The notes: generated from the letters alone by a model not told the origin. DNA of 64,000 bases from Bacilli bacterium (GCA_017627015.1 JAGAHP010000017.1:1-64000), one strand, 5' to 3'; shown: positions 1-10,470, numbered from the stretch's first letter. Translations and numbers: made by a program.

Positions 1-1834
1 ACAGAAATAACTATAAAAGCAAAAGAAAAGGATGGATATACATTCTCAAGTTGGTCAAATGGAGATACAACTAACCCAACCACGTTTGAATTAACTGGTG
101 ATATAACAATCTCGCCAAATTATACTGCCAATAAATATAATGTAGTATTTAATTCAAATGGTGGATCTGGCTCTATGCCAAATCAAGAAATGACTTATGA
201 TAAAGAAGCTAAATTAAATAAAAATATATTTACAAGAGAAGGATATACATTTGCGGGATGGAATACAAAAGCAGATGGAACAGGAACTTCATATGATGAT
301 GAAGCAAATGTTAAAAACTTAGCTAAATCTGGAAATATTATTTTATATGCAATATGGGCTGCAAACACAGATACACCATATAAAGTAATTCATAGATATC
401 AAAATTTAGATTTAGAAACTTATGATGAAGTAGTTGAAAATAAAACAGGTATGTCAGATACTAAAGTAACACCACCTGTTATTCCAAGAACTGGATTTGT
501 TTCACCAACAGAAGAAGAAATAACAATAAAAGCAGATGGAACAACAGTACTAAATTATAACTATACAAGAAATACATATGAGTTTGTTATAGAAGATTCT
601 GAAGATGTAATAAGTTCTAAACCATCAGGAAATTATCCTTATGGAACAGAAATAGAATTAGAAGCAAAAGAAAAAGAAGGATATACATTTGATGGATGGA
701 ATGATGGAAATACTGATAACCCAAGAACTATAGTAGTAGGAGATAACACTACTATAAAACCAATTTATAAACCAAACACAAATACAAAATACGTAGTTAA
801 TCATTATAAACAAAAGGTTACACTTGATGGATATGATTTAGCAGATACTGATAATTTAGAAGGTACAACAGGTGCTAAAGTAACACCAGCAGTAAAAGAT
901 TATGAAGGATTTACCGCACCAGTACCAGAAGAAGTAACAATAAAAGCAGATGGATCACTAGTTGTAACTTATAACTATACAAGAAAAACATACGAGTTTG
1001 TTATAGATGATTCAGAAGATGTAATAAGTTCATTACCATCAGGAAACTATCCATACGGAACTGAAATAACTTTAGAAGCAAAAGATAAAGCAGGATATGA
1101 CTTTGAAGGATGGAGTGATGGAGAAACTACTAATCCAAGAACTATTACAGTAAATGGTAATACTACAATAAGTCCAGTATATACATCAAGAAAAGATACA
1201 GCATATAAAGTAGAACATAAAAAACAAAATTTAAATGGTTCAGGATATACAGTAGCAGATACAGAATTATTAACTGGAGAAACAGGAAAAGAAGTAACAC
1301 CTTCTGTTAAAACATATGAAGGATTTACATCACCAACACCTAAAACAGTAACAATAAAAGGTGATGGAACAACAGTAGTAGAATACTTATATACAAGAAA
1401 TAGTTATGACTTTAACTATAGTAGTACAGAAAATATAGATTTAAATAATAGTACACCAGAAGGTAATTATCCATATGGAACAGAAATAACTATAAAAGCA
1501 AAAGATAAAGATGGATATACATTCTCTAGTTGGTCAAATGGAGATACAACTAATCCAACAACATTTGAATTAACTGGTGATATAACAATCTCGCCAAATT
1601 ATGAAGCAAATAAATATAATGTAGTATTTAATTCAAATGGTGGATCTGGCACTATGCCAAATCAAGAAATGACATATGATAAAGAAGCTAAATTAAATAA
1701 AAATATATTTACAAGAGAAGGATATACATTTGCTGGATGGAACAAAAAAGAAGATGGAACAGGAACAAGTTATGAAGATGAAGCAAATGTTAAAAACTTA
1801 GCTAAATCTGGAAATATTATTTTATATGCAAAAT
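1..1834 (+). repeat. Long direct repeat inside the surface protein gene (1-355 and 1480-1834)
   Basis: The DNA at 1-355 recurs almost unchanged at 1480-1834, an in-frame offset of 1,479 bases. The unit covers a divergent InlB repeat plus a Flg_new-like repeat. Only scattered mismatches are seen when the two are read side by side, for example aagaaaagg versus aagataaag near the start of each copy. Confidence 0.85.
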
Positions 1835-4800
1835 GGAATCCTAATGATAATACTAGTTATACAGTAAATCACTATAAACAAACAGTAGATAAGAGTGGAT
1901 ATGTTTTAGCGGATACTGATAATTTGACTGGAACAACAGATTCAGTAGTAACACCAGAAACTAAATCATATACTGGTTTCATATCACCAAGTGTAGAAAC
2001 AATTACAATTACTGGTGATGGAAGAGCTGTATTAAATTATAATTATGATAGAGTAGAATATGACTTTACTTTAACTAATTCAGAATATATTGAAAGTAAT
2101 GTATCACAAGGAAAATATCCATATGAAACAGATATAACAATAACAGCAAAAGAAAAGACTGGATATCACTTCTCTAACTTTAATGATAATATTTTAGAAA
2201 ATCCATATAGTTTCAAATTAACTGAAAATAAAACATTTACAGTTAATTATGAACCAAATACTTATAATGTAGTATTTAATTCAAATGGTGGATCTGGCTC
2301 TATGAATAACGAAGAATTTACTTATGACGTAAAACAAAAATTATCTAAAAATGGCTTCAATAGAACAGGTTATACATTTAATAAATGGAATACAAGTTCT
2401 GATGGAACAGGAACTTCTTACTTAGATGAAGAAGAAGTAGAAAACTTAACTACATCTGGTAATTATAATTTATATGCATTATGGAATGCAAATGAATTAA
2501 TATTTAATGGTGATGATACAATATCAAAAGTATATAGTACTTCTTCTCAAGAAGTAACAATAACAGGTGCATCTAATGGAACAGGATCTTATACTTATAC
2601 TGAAGTATCAGAAAAGAAAGATAATGTAGATACAGATTATATAACAATTGATAATACAACTATTACATTAAGTAGTAGTATACCAGCAGGAGTTTATACA
2701 TATATAGTAAAAGCAACAGATACTAATTCAGGATCAGAAAAGAATGCAACATTTGTAGTTACAATAACAAAACAAAAATCAGATGAAGTAACTAATTTAA
2801 ATGTTACACCAGAAGGAATAGTATCATTTACAAATAGTAGTAATGCAGATGGATACTTAATAAGTATAGATGGAATAAACTATACACCAGTAGTTCCAGG
2901 ATCTGGTACAACAAGTGTAAATTATTTGGATCAAATAACTGGATCAACAGGAAATAGAACAGTATATGTAAAAGCAACAAATTCAGATGGAGATAATTAT
3001 GAAGTAAGTGATCCAGTAACAAAGGATGTTACAGTATATACATTAAGCACTAGTGTTAATAATGATGAATATGGAACAATATCAACATCAAGTACAAATG
3101 TAATAAGTGGAGTTACTTATACAACTAGTGATAATACATTAACGTTAAGTGATACTAGAACAGTAACAACATCTAAGAAAGATATAACAGGATATACAAC
3201 TACATTTACTGGATGGTCTAGTGAAAGTGGAACTATATCACAAAATACTAGTGTAACAGCTAATTATACAAGAACAATAAATAAATATACATTAACAATT
3301 AATTCAAATGGAGGAACAATTACTCCTACAGAAGGATGGATAGTATCTGGAGACACAGCAACAAAAGAATATGATTATAATACAACTATTAGTTCATTCC
3401 CAGAAGTAACAAAATCAGGTTACGTATTAGCTGGATATAATACAAAACAAGATGGTACAGGAGATAATATAACAACTGAAACAGCAATAACAAATGAAAC
3501 AACTATCTATCCTCAATGGATAGAGGCAAGAGCTATGTTTGATATGGGACTAAATGTTAACACAAAAATGAAAAAATTAGCAGGTAATTCCTCTGCAACA
3601 TATTCTTCCAAAGACACAAACATAACATCAATACAAAAGTCAAGTACAAGGCCAGATATAAGTTCAATGACAAGTGATAATATAGTATCTATATCAAATA
3701 CTACATATAATGCACCAATATATATGTGGTATGATAATGGAACTATATATTGGTGGAGTGAAGATGAAAGTCCAAGTTTAAATCAAGATAGTTCATATAT
3801 GTTTAATAACCTTGAAGGATTAACAAATATAGATTTGAGTGCTTTTGATACAAGTAATGTTACAAGTATGTGGGGTATGTTTGAATATTGTACAAATTTA
3901 TCAAATATTAATTTTGAAAATAATTTTAATACAAGTAGCGTAACAAAAACGGGATATATGTTCGCTAGCTGTAGAAGTTTAACCAGTCTAGATTTAGGTA
4001 ATAACTTTGATACAAGTAGTGTTACTAATATGTCAGGTATGTTCAACTCTTGTAGTAGTCTAACAAGTTTAGATTTAGGCGACAAATTTGATACAAGCAA
4101 TGTAACTAATATGTCTCATATGTTCACTGGATGCAGTAGTTTAACCAGCTTGGATTTAGGCGACAAATTTGATACAAGTAACGAAACAAACATGGAAAAT
4201 TTTTTCTATAATTGCAGCAGTCTAACAAGTCTAGATTTAGGTGATAAGTTTGATACAAGTAATGTAACAAATATGGCTGGCATGTTTGACGGATGTATTA
4301 GTCTAATAAGCATAGATTTAGGTGATAAGTTTGATACAGGTAATGTAAAATCTATGCAATATATGTTCCGAGGATGCAGTAGTTTGATCAGTCTAGATTT
4401 AGGAGATAAGTTTGATACAAGTAATGTAACAAATATGAATGGTATGTTCCGTAATTGTAGTAGTTTAACCAGCTTAAATTTAAATGGTAACTTTGATACA
4501 AGTAAAGTAAAGAACATGCTTTATATGTTCAATAGTTGTAGTAGTTTAGAAACGATATATGCAACATCTTTGTTTGTCACAACGTCAGTTACTACTTCAA
4601 ACACTTCTTATATGTTTACTGATGATACAAAATTAGTTGGTGGTATGGGAACAACATTTGACTCTAATCATACAGATGCAACATATGCTCATATAGATGG
4701 AGGAACAAGTAATCCAGGATACTTTACTGATAAGAGTTCTATTAATATTAGATTTGATGCTAATGGTGGAGAAGGAACTATGAATGATCAAGTAGTTCAA

Positions 4801-7800
4801 TATAATGAAGCAACACCATTAAATGAAAATACATTTACAAAATCAGGATATTTATTTGTAGGATGGAATACAAAGTCAGATGGAACTGGAACAGCATATG
4901 TAGATGGTGCTAATATTCAAGCTAAATCATTAACAACATTATACGCACAGTGGATAGAAGCACAAGCTATGTTTGATACAGGTCAAAATTTAAATGCTAA
5001 GATGAAAAAGTTAGCAGGTAATGCATCTGCAACATCATATACATCTGATGCAAATATAACATCAATACAAAAATCGACAACAAGACCTGATATAAGCTCA
5101 ATGACAAGCGATAATATAGTATCAATATCAAATACAACATATAATGCACCAATATATATGTGGTATGATAATGGAACTATATACTGGTGGAGTGAAGATA
5201 ACAATCCTAGTTTAAATCAAAATAGTTCAGATATGTTTAGAAGTCTTACTGGATTAACTAATATTGATGTAACATCATTTGATACAAGTAATGTAACAGA
5301 TATGGCAGAAATGTTTGATCAATGTTCAAGTTTAATTGAATTAGATGTAAGTTCATTTAATACGAGTAATGTAACAAAGATGTACGGTATGTTTGAAGGT
5401 TGTAGTAGTTTAACAAGTTTAAATTTAGGTGAAAATTTTAATACGAATAAAGTTATAACCATGAGTAGTATGTTTGAAGGTTGTAGTAGTTTAACAAGTT
5501 TAGATTTAGGTGATAAGTTTGATACAAGTAATGTAACAAATATGGAATCTATGTTTTCTGATTGTAGTAGCTTAACCAATTTAAATTTAGGAGAAAACTT
5601 TGATACAAGTAATGTTACAAGGATGAGTTATATGTTTTATGGGTGTAGCAGTCTAACAAGTATAGATTTAGGAGATAAATTTGATACAAGTAATGTAACA
5701 GGGATGTACAGTATGTTCAGAAATTGTAGTAGTTTAACAAGTATAGATTTAAGTAATTTTAATACAAATAAAGTAACAGGTATGAGGGATATGTTCAATA
5801 GTTGTAGTAGATTAGAAACAATTTATGCTTCAAATAGTTTTGTTACTACTAGTGTGACATCATCTGATAATATGTTTACTGGAGATACAAAATTAGTTGG
5901 AGGAATGGGAACAATATTCTCTAGTTCACACATAGATAAAGAATATGCCCATATTGACGGAGGAACATCTAATCCAGGATACTTTACTGATAAAACAAAT
6001 ATTAGTATTAGATTTAATTCAAATGGTGGAGAAGGAACTATGAGTGATCAAGTAGTTCAATATGATGTAGCAACACCATTAAACGCTAATACATTTACTA
6101 GAGAAGGTTATATATTTAGTGGATGGAATTCTGCACCTGATAGATCAGGAACAGCATATGCAGATGGTGCTAATATTCAAGCTAAATCATTAACAACATT
6201 ATACGCACAGTGGATAGAAGCAAGAGCTATGTTTGATACAGGGGCAAGTGTTAATACCAAGATGAAAAAATTAGCTGGAAATGCATCCGTATTATCTTTT
6301 TCATCAGATACAAATATAACATCAATACAAAAGTCAAGTACAAAACCAGATATAAGTTCAATGACAAGCGATAATATAGTATCAACATCCACATTATATA
6401 TACCAATATATATGTGGTATGATAACGGAACAATATATTGGTGGAGTGAGGATGATACACCATATTTAAATACAGATTCATCAGATATGTTCAGTCGTTG
6501 TAGTAGTTTAACAAGTTTAGATCTAAGTAACTTTGATACAAGTAAAGTAACAAATATGAATAATATGTTCCGTAGTTGTAGAAGTTTAACCAGTTTAGAT
6601 GTAAGTAAGTTTGATACAAGTAATGTAACAAATATGAGTGGAACGTTTAGGGATCTTAAATCATTAACAAAATTAGATGTAAGCAGCTTTGATACAAGCA
6701 ATGTAACAAGTATGCCATGGATGTTTTCTAATTGTAAATTATTAACAAAATTAGATGTAAGTAAGTTTGATACAAGTAAAGTAACAAATATGTCATATAT
6801 GTTCTCATATTGTAGTAATTTAACCAATTTGAATATAGGTGATAAATTTGATACAAGTGAAGTAACAAATATGTCATATATGTTCTCATCTTGTAGTAAT
6901 TTAACCAATTTGAATATAGGTGATAAATTTGATACAAGTAAAGTAACAAATATGCAAATGATGTTCCAAAATTGTAGCAGTTTAACTATATTAGATTTAG
7001 GAGACAAATTTGATACAAGTAATGTAACAAATATGAGTGGAACGTTTAGGGATCTTAAATCATTAACAAAATTAGATGTAAGCAGCTTTGATACAAGCAA
7101 TGTAACAGACATGAGTTGGATGTTTTTAAATTGTAGCAGTTTAACAAGTTTAGATATAAGTTCATTTGATACAGGTAAAGTAACAACAATGCAAGGTATG
7201 TTTGATGAATGTGTAAAAATTACTACTTTAGATTTAAGTACATTTGATACAAAAAATGTAACAAACATGAGCGCTATGTTCTGGGATTGTAAATCATTAA
7301 CAAAATTAGATGTAAGCAGCTTTGATACAAGCAATGTAACAGACATGGGTTTAATGTTCAAAGATTGCAGTAGTTTAACAAGTTTAGATTTAAGTTCATT
7401 TGATACAAGTAATGTTACACAAATGTCTGACATGTTTTGTTCGTGTAGCAGATTAACAAACTTAGATTTAAGTTTATTTGATACAAGTGAAGTAACAAAT
7501 ATGAATAATATGTTCCAAAAATGTAGTAGTTTAACAACTCTACGTTTGGGAGCTAAATTTGATACAAGTAATGTAACAACTATGATTAGCATGTTTGAAA
7601 ATTGTCGAAGTTTAACAAGTTTAGATTTAAGTTCATTTGATACAAGCAAAGTAACAAATATTTCATGGATGTTTCAATGGATGGATAATATAACTACAAT
7701 ATATGCATCAGATTTATTTGCCATTTCATCCGTAACCGATTCAATAGCTGTGTTCTCTGGTGACAAAAAATTAGTTGGCGGTTCAGGAACAAAATATTCT

Positions 7801-8040
7801 TCATCAATTACAACTGATGCAACTTATGCAAGAATTGATAGATCTGGTTCACCAGGATACTTTACATATAAAGCAGCGCCTACAGGTGGAAATATATCTA
7901 GATTTATAAATGCATTTAGTAGTTTGAATTCTAAAATATCTAAATATGTTTTAGGAGTATTCGTTGTTATAGCGCTCATATTAAGTACAGTTTTACTTAT
8001 TATTAGATCAATTAAAAAAAGGAAAATTAGAAAATGCTAA
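1..8040 (+). CDS. Giant BspA/InlB-type repeat surface protein, 5' end outside the window
   Basis: The frame is open from base 1, so the true start lies upstream; about 2,679 residues are visible. The N-terminal third alternates InlB B-type repeats (Flg_new-like, with FNSNGG and GYTFAGWN cores), divergent InlB repeats (YEFVI...GYTFDGW) and MucBP-like units. Ig/cadherin-like and Fn3-like stretches follow at about nt 2500-3030. Then come three blocks of BspA-type (DUF285) leucine-rich repeats, recognised by FDTSNVTNM and CSSLTSLDL, with about 9, 7 and 15 units (nt 3800-4560, 5230-5820, 6480-7680). Each block is preceded by a conserved module of about 85 residues containing MWYDNGTIYWWSED. The C-terminus is one membrane helix with a basic tail and no LPXTG. 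By family this is an adhesin exposed on the surface and anchored at its C-terminus. The ligand is unknown. Confidence 0.9.
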   Translation, partial: TEITIKAKEKDGYTFSSWSNGDTTNPTTFELTGDITISPNYTANKYNVVFNSNGGSGSMPNQEMTYDKEAKLNKNIFTREGYTFAGWNTKADGTGTSYDDEANVKNLAKSGNIILYAIWAANTDTPYKVIHRYQNLDLETYDEVVENKTGMSDTKVTPPVIPRTGFVSPTEEEITIKADGTTVLNYNYTRNTYEFVIEDSEDVISSKPSGNYPYGTEIELEAKEKEGYTFDGWNDGNTDNPRTIVVGDNTTIKPIYKPNTNTKYVVNHYKQKVTLDGYDLADTDNLEGTTGAKVTPAVKDYEGFTAPVPEEVTIKADGSLVVTYNYTRKTYEFVIDDSEDVISSLPSGNYPYGTEITLEAKDKAGYDFEGWSDGETTNPRTITVNGNTTISPVYTSRKDTAYKVEHKKQNLNGSGYTVADTELLTGETGKEVTPSVKTYEGFTSPTPKTVTIKGDGTTVVEYLYTRNSYDFNYSSTENIDLNNSTPEGNYPYGTEITIKAKDKDGYTFSSWSNGDTTNPTTFELTGDITISPNYEANKYNVVFNSNGGSGTMPNQEMTYDKEAKLNKNIFTREGYTFAGWNKKEDGTGTSYEDEANVKNLAKSGNIILYAKWNPNDNTSYTVNHYKQTVDKSGYVLADTDNLTGTTDSVVTPETKSYTGFISPSVETITITGDGRAVLNYNYDRVEYDFTLTNSEYIESNVSQGKYPYETDITITAKEKTGYHFSNFNDNILENPYSFKLTENKTFTVNYEPNTYNVVFNSNGGSGSMNNEEFTYDVKQKLSKNGFNRTGYTFNKWNTSSDGTGTSYLDEEEVENLTTSGNYNLYALWNANELIFNGDDTISKVYSTSSQEVTITGASNGTGSYTYTEVSEKKDNVDTDYITIDNTTITLSSSIPAGVYTYIVKATDTNSGSEKNATFVVTITKQKSDEVTNLNVTPEGIVSFTNSSNADGYLISIDGINYTPVVPGSGTTSVNYLDQITGSTGNRTVYVKATNSDGDNYEVSDPVTKDVTVYTLSTSVNNDEYGTISTSSTNVISGVTYTTSDNTLTLSDTRTVTTSKKDITGYTTTFTGWSSESGTISQNTSVTANYTRTINKYTLTINSNGGTITPTEGWIVSGDTATKEYDYNTTISSFPEVTKSGYVLAGYNTKQDGTGDNITTETAITNETTIYPQWIEARAMFDMGLNVNTKMKKLAGNSSATYSSKDTNITSIQKSSTRPDISSMTSDNIVSISNTTYNAPIYMWYDNGTIYWWSEDESPSLNQDSSYMFNNLEGLTNIDLSAFDTSNVTSMWGMFEYCTNLSNINFENNFNTSSVTKTGYMFASCRSLTSLDLGNNFDTSSVTNMSGMFNSCSSLTSLDLGDKFDTSNVTNMSHMFTGCSSLTSLDLGDKFDTSNETNMENFFYNCSSLTSLDLGDKFDTSNVTNMAGMFDGCISLISIDLGDKFDTGNVKSMQYMFRGCSSLISLDLGDKFDTSNVTNMNGMFRNCSSLTSLNLNGNFDTSKVKNMLYMFNSCSSLETIYATSLFVTTSVTTSNTSYMFTDDTKLVGGMGTTFDSNHTDATYAHIDGGTSNPGYFTDKSSINIRFDANGGEGTMNDQVVQYNEATPLNENTFTKSGYLFVGWNTKSDGTGTAYVDGANIQAKSLTTLYAQWIEAQAMFDTGQNLNAKMKKLAGNASATSYTSDANITSIQKSTTRPDISSMTSDNIVSISNTTYNAPIYMWYDNGTIYWWSEDNNPSLNQNSSDMFRSLTGLTNIDVTSFDTSNVTDMAEMFDQCSSLIELDVSSFNTSNVTKMYGMFEGCSSLTSLNLGENFNTNKVITMSSMFEGCSSLTSLDLGDKFDTSNVTNMESMFSDCSSLTNLNLGENFDTSNVTRMSYMFYGCSSLTSIDLGDKFDTSNVTGMYSMFRNCSSLTSIDLSNFNTNKVTGMRDMFNSCSRLETIYASNSFVTTSVTSSDNMFTGDTKLVGGMGTIFSSSHIDKEYAHIDGGTSNPGYFTDKTNISIRFNSNGGEGTMSDQVVQYDVATPLNANTFTREGYIFSGWNSAPDRSGTAYADGANIQAKSLTTLYAQWIEARAMFDTGASVNTKMKKLAGNASVLSFSSDTNITSIQKSSTKPDISSMTSDNIVSTSTLYIPIYMWYDNGTIYWWSEDDTPYLNTDSSDMFSRCSSLTSLDLSNFDTSKVTNMNNMFRSCRSLTSLDVSKFDTSNVTNMSGTFRDLKSLTKLDVSSFDTSNVTSMPWMFSNCKLLTKLDVSKFDTSKVTNMSYMFSYCSNLTNLNIGDKFDTSEVTNMSYMFSSCSNLTNLNIGDKFDTSKVTNMQMMFQNCSSLTILDLGDKFDTSNVTNMSGTFRDLKSLTKLDVSSFDTSNVTDMSWMFLNCSSLTSLDISSFDTGKVTTMQGMFDECVKITTLDLSTFDTKNVTNMSAMFWDCKSLTKLDVSSFDTSNVTDMGLMFKDCSSLTSLDLSSFDTSNVTQMSDMFCSCSRLTNLDLSLFDTSEVTNMNNMFQKCSSLTTLRLGAKFDTSNVTTMISMFENCRSLTSLDLSSFDTSKVTNISWMFQWMDNITTIYASDLFAISSVTDSIAVFSGDKKLVGGSGTKYSSSITTDATYARIDRSGSPGYFTYKAAPTGGNISRFINAFSSLNSKISKYVLGVFVVIALILSTVLLIIRSIKKRKIRKC
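6480..7680 (+). repeat. Third BspA-type leucine-rich repeat block with recent internal duplications
   Basis: About fifteen units of roughly 69-75 bases, each containing gatacaagtaatgtaac or a close variant. A stretch of about 90 bases encoding MSGTFRDLKSLTKLDVSSFD occurs almost unchanged near 6615-6705 and again near 7017-7107. Two adjacent units near 6775-6920 are also nearly identical, which indicates recent unit gain by recombination. Confidence 0.8.
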
Positions 8041-8058
8041 TTTTTCCTTTTTTTTTGA
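8014..8058 (+). terminator. Intrinsic terminator of the surface protein gene
   Basis: The stem ggaaaattag / ctaatttttcc is followed by a long T run. The stop codon of the surface protein lies within the 3' arm. Confidence 0.8.
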
Positions 8059-8068
8059 TTTATTTTTA

Positions 8069-8096
8069 TTGACTAATTTTTGTAATCAATTATAAT
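8069..8096 (+). promoter_or_regulatory. SigA-type promoter of lon
   Basis: TTGACT (8069-8074), a 16-base spacer and TATAAT (8091-8096), followed by an AGGAG ribosome site before the ATG at 8139. No CIRCE or CtsR-like operator was recognised. Confidence 0.7.
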
Positions 8097-8138
8097 AAAA
8101 CATGTTTTATAAATTTCTACAAGAGGAGATGAGATCAT

Positions 8139-10445
8139 ATGTTAAAAACTAAATTACCAGTTATAGTTTTAAGAAATATGATCCTTTTACCTTCTGGTGA
8201 GATTAAACTTGAAATACAAGAAGTTACTGATAAATCTATTATAGAAGAAGCTATTAATGAACATAATGGATATGTATTATTAGTGACACCTAAATACGCT
8301 ACTATGGAAGATATAAATAAAGATGAACTTCCATCTTTTGGTATTATAGGTAAAATTAATAGTAATTTTGAATTACCTAATGGTAATATTAGAATTACAC
8401 TTTTTGGTATTAATAGAGCGGTTGTTTATGATTATTTAGAAAAAGATGGTTTTAAATTAGATGCAGTTATAGGTCCAGTTAATATTAAAGAAGTACCTAT
8501 TGAAGTAGAAGAAGCAAGAGTTAGAATACTTAAAAATGAATTTGAAAAATATGTAGAGGTTATGCCTACTGTTAGTAATTATTTAGTTGCGAAAATAAAT
8601 GAAGAAACTTCATTAGAAAATTTAACAGATATAATAGTAAATGTATTACCTCTTTCGTTTGATGATAAGTATAAATTTATAGAAGAAAAAGATTCACTAG
8701 TTAGATGTGATATATTAATTAACTTACTTAATAAAGAAAAGAATATTGGTTCTATTGAAAAAGATATAGAATCTAAGTTAAAAGTAAGTATGGAAGAAAC
8801 ACAAAGAGAATTTGTGTTAAGAGAAAGATTAAAAGTAATAAAAAAAGAACTACATGAAGATGATTCTAAAGATAGAGAAATAGAAGAACTAAATGATAAA
8901 ATTAATAAGTTAAAAGCACCAAAAGAAATAAAAGAAAAGTTATTTAAAGAAGTTAAGAAATATGAAAGCATGCCTATTAGTTCACCTGAAGTAACTATAT
9001 GTAAAAATTATATAGATACTTGTTTATCACTTCCTTGGGGTATATATACAGAAGATGAAGAAGATTTAGATAAATGTGAAGCTATTTTAGATAGTTCTCA
9101 TTATGGACTAGAAAAAGTTAAAGAGAGAATAATTGAGTATATTGCAGTAAATAAGATGACTAAAGAAAATAAGTCACCAATATTATGCTTAGTTGGTCCT
9201 CCCGGTGTAGGTAAGACAACTTTAGCGTTTAGTATCGCTAAAGCTCTTAATAAAAACTTTGTTAAGATATCTGTTGGTGGGGTTTCTGATGAATCAGAAA
9301 TAGTTGGTCATAGAAGAACATATATAGGAGCAGAGCCAGGTAGAATTATTAATACTATGATTAAAGCTAAAAGTTCTAATCCATTATTCTTAATAGATGA
9401 AATTGATAAGATGAGTAAGGGACATAATGGAGATCCTGAAAGTGCGATATTAGAGGTACTTGATAAAGAACAAAATAAATACTTTAAAGATAATTTCTTA
9501 GAGGAAGAATATGATTTATCTAAAGTAATGTTTGTACTTACTGCGAATGATATTAATTCTATTCCATATCCATTATTAGATAGATTAGAAATAATAGAAT
9601 TATCTAGTTATACAACATTTGAAAAGTTTAGAATAGTTAAGAATTTGATGTTTGATAAATTACTTTCTAACCATGGTTTAAATAAAAATAATTTTTCTAT
9701 AGATGATGATGCGCTTCATTACATAATTGAAAATTATACTAAAGAAGCTGGTGTACGTGAACTAGAAAGAGTTCTTAGTAAAGTAATGAGAAAAGCAGTC
9801 AGAAAAATACTAAAAGAAAAGAATATAAAGATTAATATAAATAAAGATAATATATCTGAATATTTAGGTAAAGAAAAATATAAAATGCTTAAGAATGTTA
9901 AAAATGATTCTGGAGTAGTTAATGGACTTGGTTATACACCATTTGGTGGAGTTATATTACCAATTGAAGTTAGTTGTTATAAAGGTACAGGAAATATAGT
10001 TTTAACTGGATCACTTGGAGATGTAATGAAAGAAAGTGCGAATATAGCTATTGGATTTGTTAAAAGTAATTCAGAAAAGTTTGGTATTAAAGAAGATTTC
10101 TTTAAGAAAAATGATATACATATAAACGCTATGGAAGGCGCAATTAAAAAGGATGGACCTTCTGCGGGTACTGCGCTTACAAGTGCGATAATATCATCTA
10201 TTACAGGTCAAAAAATATCAAATAAACTTGCGATGACTGGTGAGATGTCATTAAAAGGAAATATATTACCAATTGGAGGATTAAAGGAAAAAGCAATTGG
10301 TGCGTATAACTCTGAAGTTACTAAAATATTTGTTCCAAAAGAAAATGAAAAAGATCTAGAAGAAATACCAGATGAAATAAAAAATAATTTAAAAATTATC
10401 CTTGTTTCTAAATATGAAGAAATATATAAACAATTATTTAAATAA
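8139..10445 (+). CDS. lon: ATP-dependent Lon protease (LonA type)
   Basis: Cytoplasmic AAA+ serine protease that degrades misfolded and regulatory proteins. At 768 residues it is the usual LonA length. The order is an N-terminal substrate domain (to about 200), a helical linker, the AAA+ domain with Walker A GPPGVGKT near residue 352 and LFLIDEIDKM as Walker B, and a C-terminal protease domain. The catalytic Ser is in KKDGPSAGTA near residue 674 and the catalytic Lys in GGLKEKAIGA near 716, so the Ser-Lys dyad is intact. The gene stands alone between its own promoter and terminator. The start is fixed by the AGGAG site about 12 bases upstream. Confidence 0.97.
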   Translation: MLKTKLPVIVLRNMILLPSGEIKLEIQEVTDKSIIEEAINEHNGYVLLVTPKYATMEDINKDELPSFGIIGKINSNFELPNGNIRITLFGINRAVVYDYLEKDGFKLDAVIGPVNIKEVPIEVEEARVRILKNEFEKYVEVMPTVSNYLVAKINEETSLENLTDIIVNVLPLSFDDKYKFIEEKDSLVRCDILINLLNKEKNIGSIEKDIESKLKVSMEETQREFVLRERLKVIKKELHEDDSKDREIEELNDKINKLKAPKEIKEKLFKEVKKYESMPISSPEVTICKNYIDTCLSLPWGIYTEDEEDLDKCEAILDSSHYGLEKVKERIIEYIAVNKMTKENKSPILCLVGPPGVGKTTLAFSIAKALNKNFVKISVGGVSDESEIVGHRRTYIGAEPGRIINTMIKAKSSNPLFLIDEIDKMSKGHNGDPESAILEVLDKEQNKYFKDNFLEEEYDLSKVMFVLTANDINSIPYPLLDRLEIIELSSYTTFEKFRIVKNLMFDKLLSNHGLNKNNFSIDDDALHYIIENYTKEAGVRELERVLSKVMRKAVRKILKEKNIKININKDNISEYLGKEKYKMLKNVKNDSGVVNGLGYTPFGGVILPIEVSCYKGTGNIVLTGSLGDVMKESANIAIGFVKSNSEKFGIKEDFFKKNDIHINAMEGAIKKDGPSAGTALTSAIISSITGQKISNKLAMTGEMSLKGNILPIGGLKEKAIGAYNSEVTKIFVPKENEKDLEEIPDEIKNNLKIILVSKYEEIYKQLFK

Positions 10446-10470
10446 GAAGTTCTAAATTAGAACTTCTTTT
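10445..10470 (+). terminator. Intrinsic terminator of lon
   Basis: Perfect inverted repeat agaagttcta / tagaacttct with a three-base loop, followed by T residues. Confidence 0.85.

Noticed and set aside
6177..7649. A 490-codon open frame on the minus strand inside the LRR block
   Set aside because: It is a by-product of the repeated DNA: the antisense frame stays open because every repeat unit has the same sequence. The plus-strand frame has the domain signatures. The shorter antisense frames at 3783-4100, 4206-4517 and 5319-5579 are the same effect.
3800..7680. Regularly spaced repeats that could be mistaken for a CRISPR array or tandem satellite
   Set aside because: The unit is about 69-75 bases, in frame, imperfect, and encodes BspA-type leucine-rich repeats. 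There are no identical short repeats with unique spacers, and no cas genes are present.
8100..8139. Heat-shock operator (CIRCE or CtsR box) before lon
   Set aside because: No TTAGCACTC-N9-GAGTGCTAA or direct GGTCAAA repeat is present; only a SigA-type promoter and SD are visible.
8579..8971. 130-codon minus-strand frame inside lon
   Set aside because: Shadow of lon; Ser/Phe/Leu-rich antisense translation and no SD.
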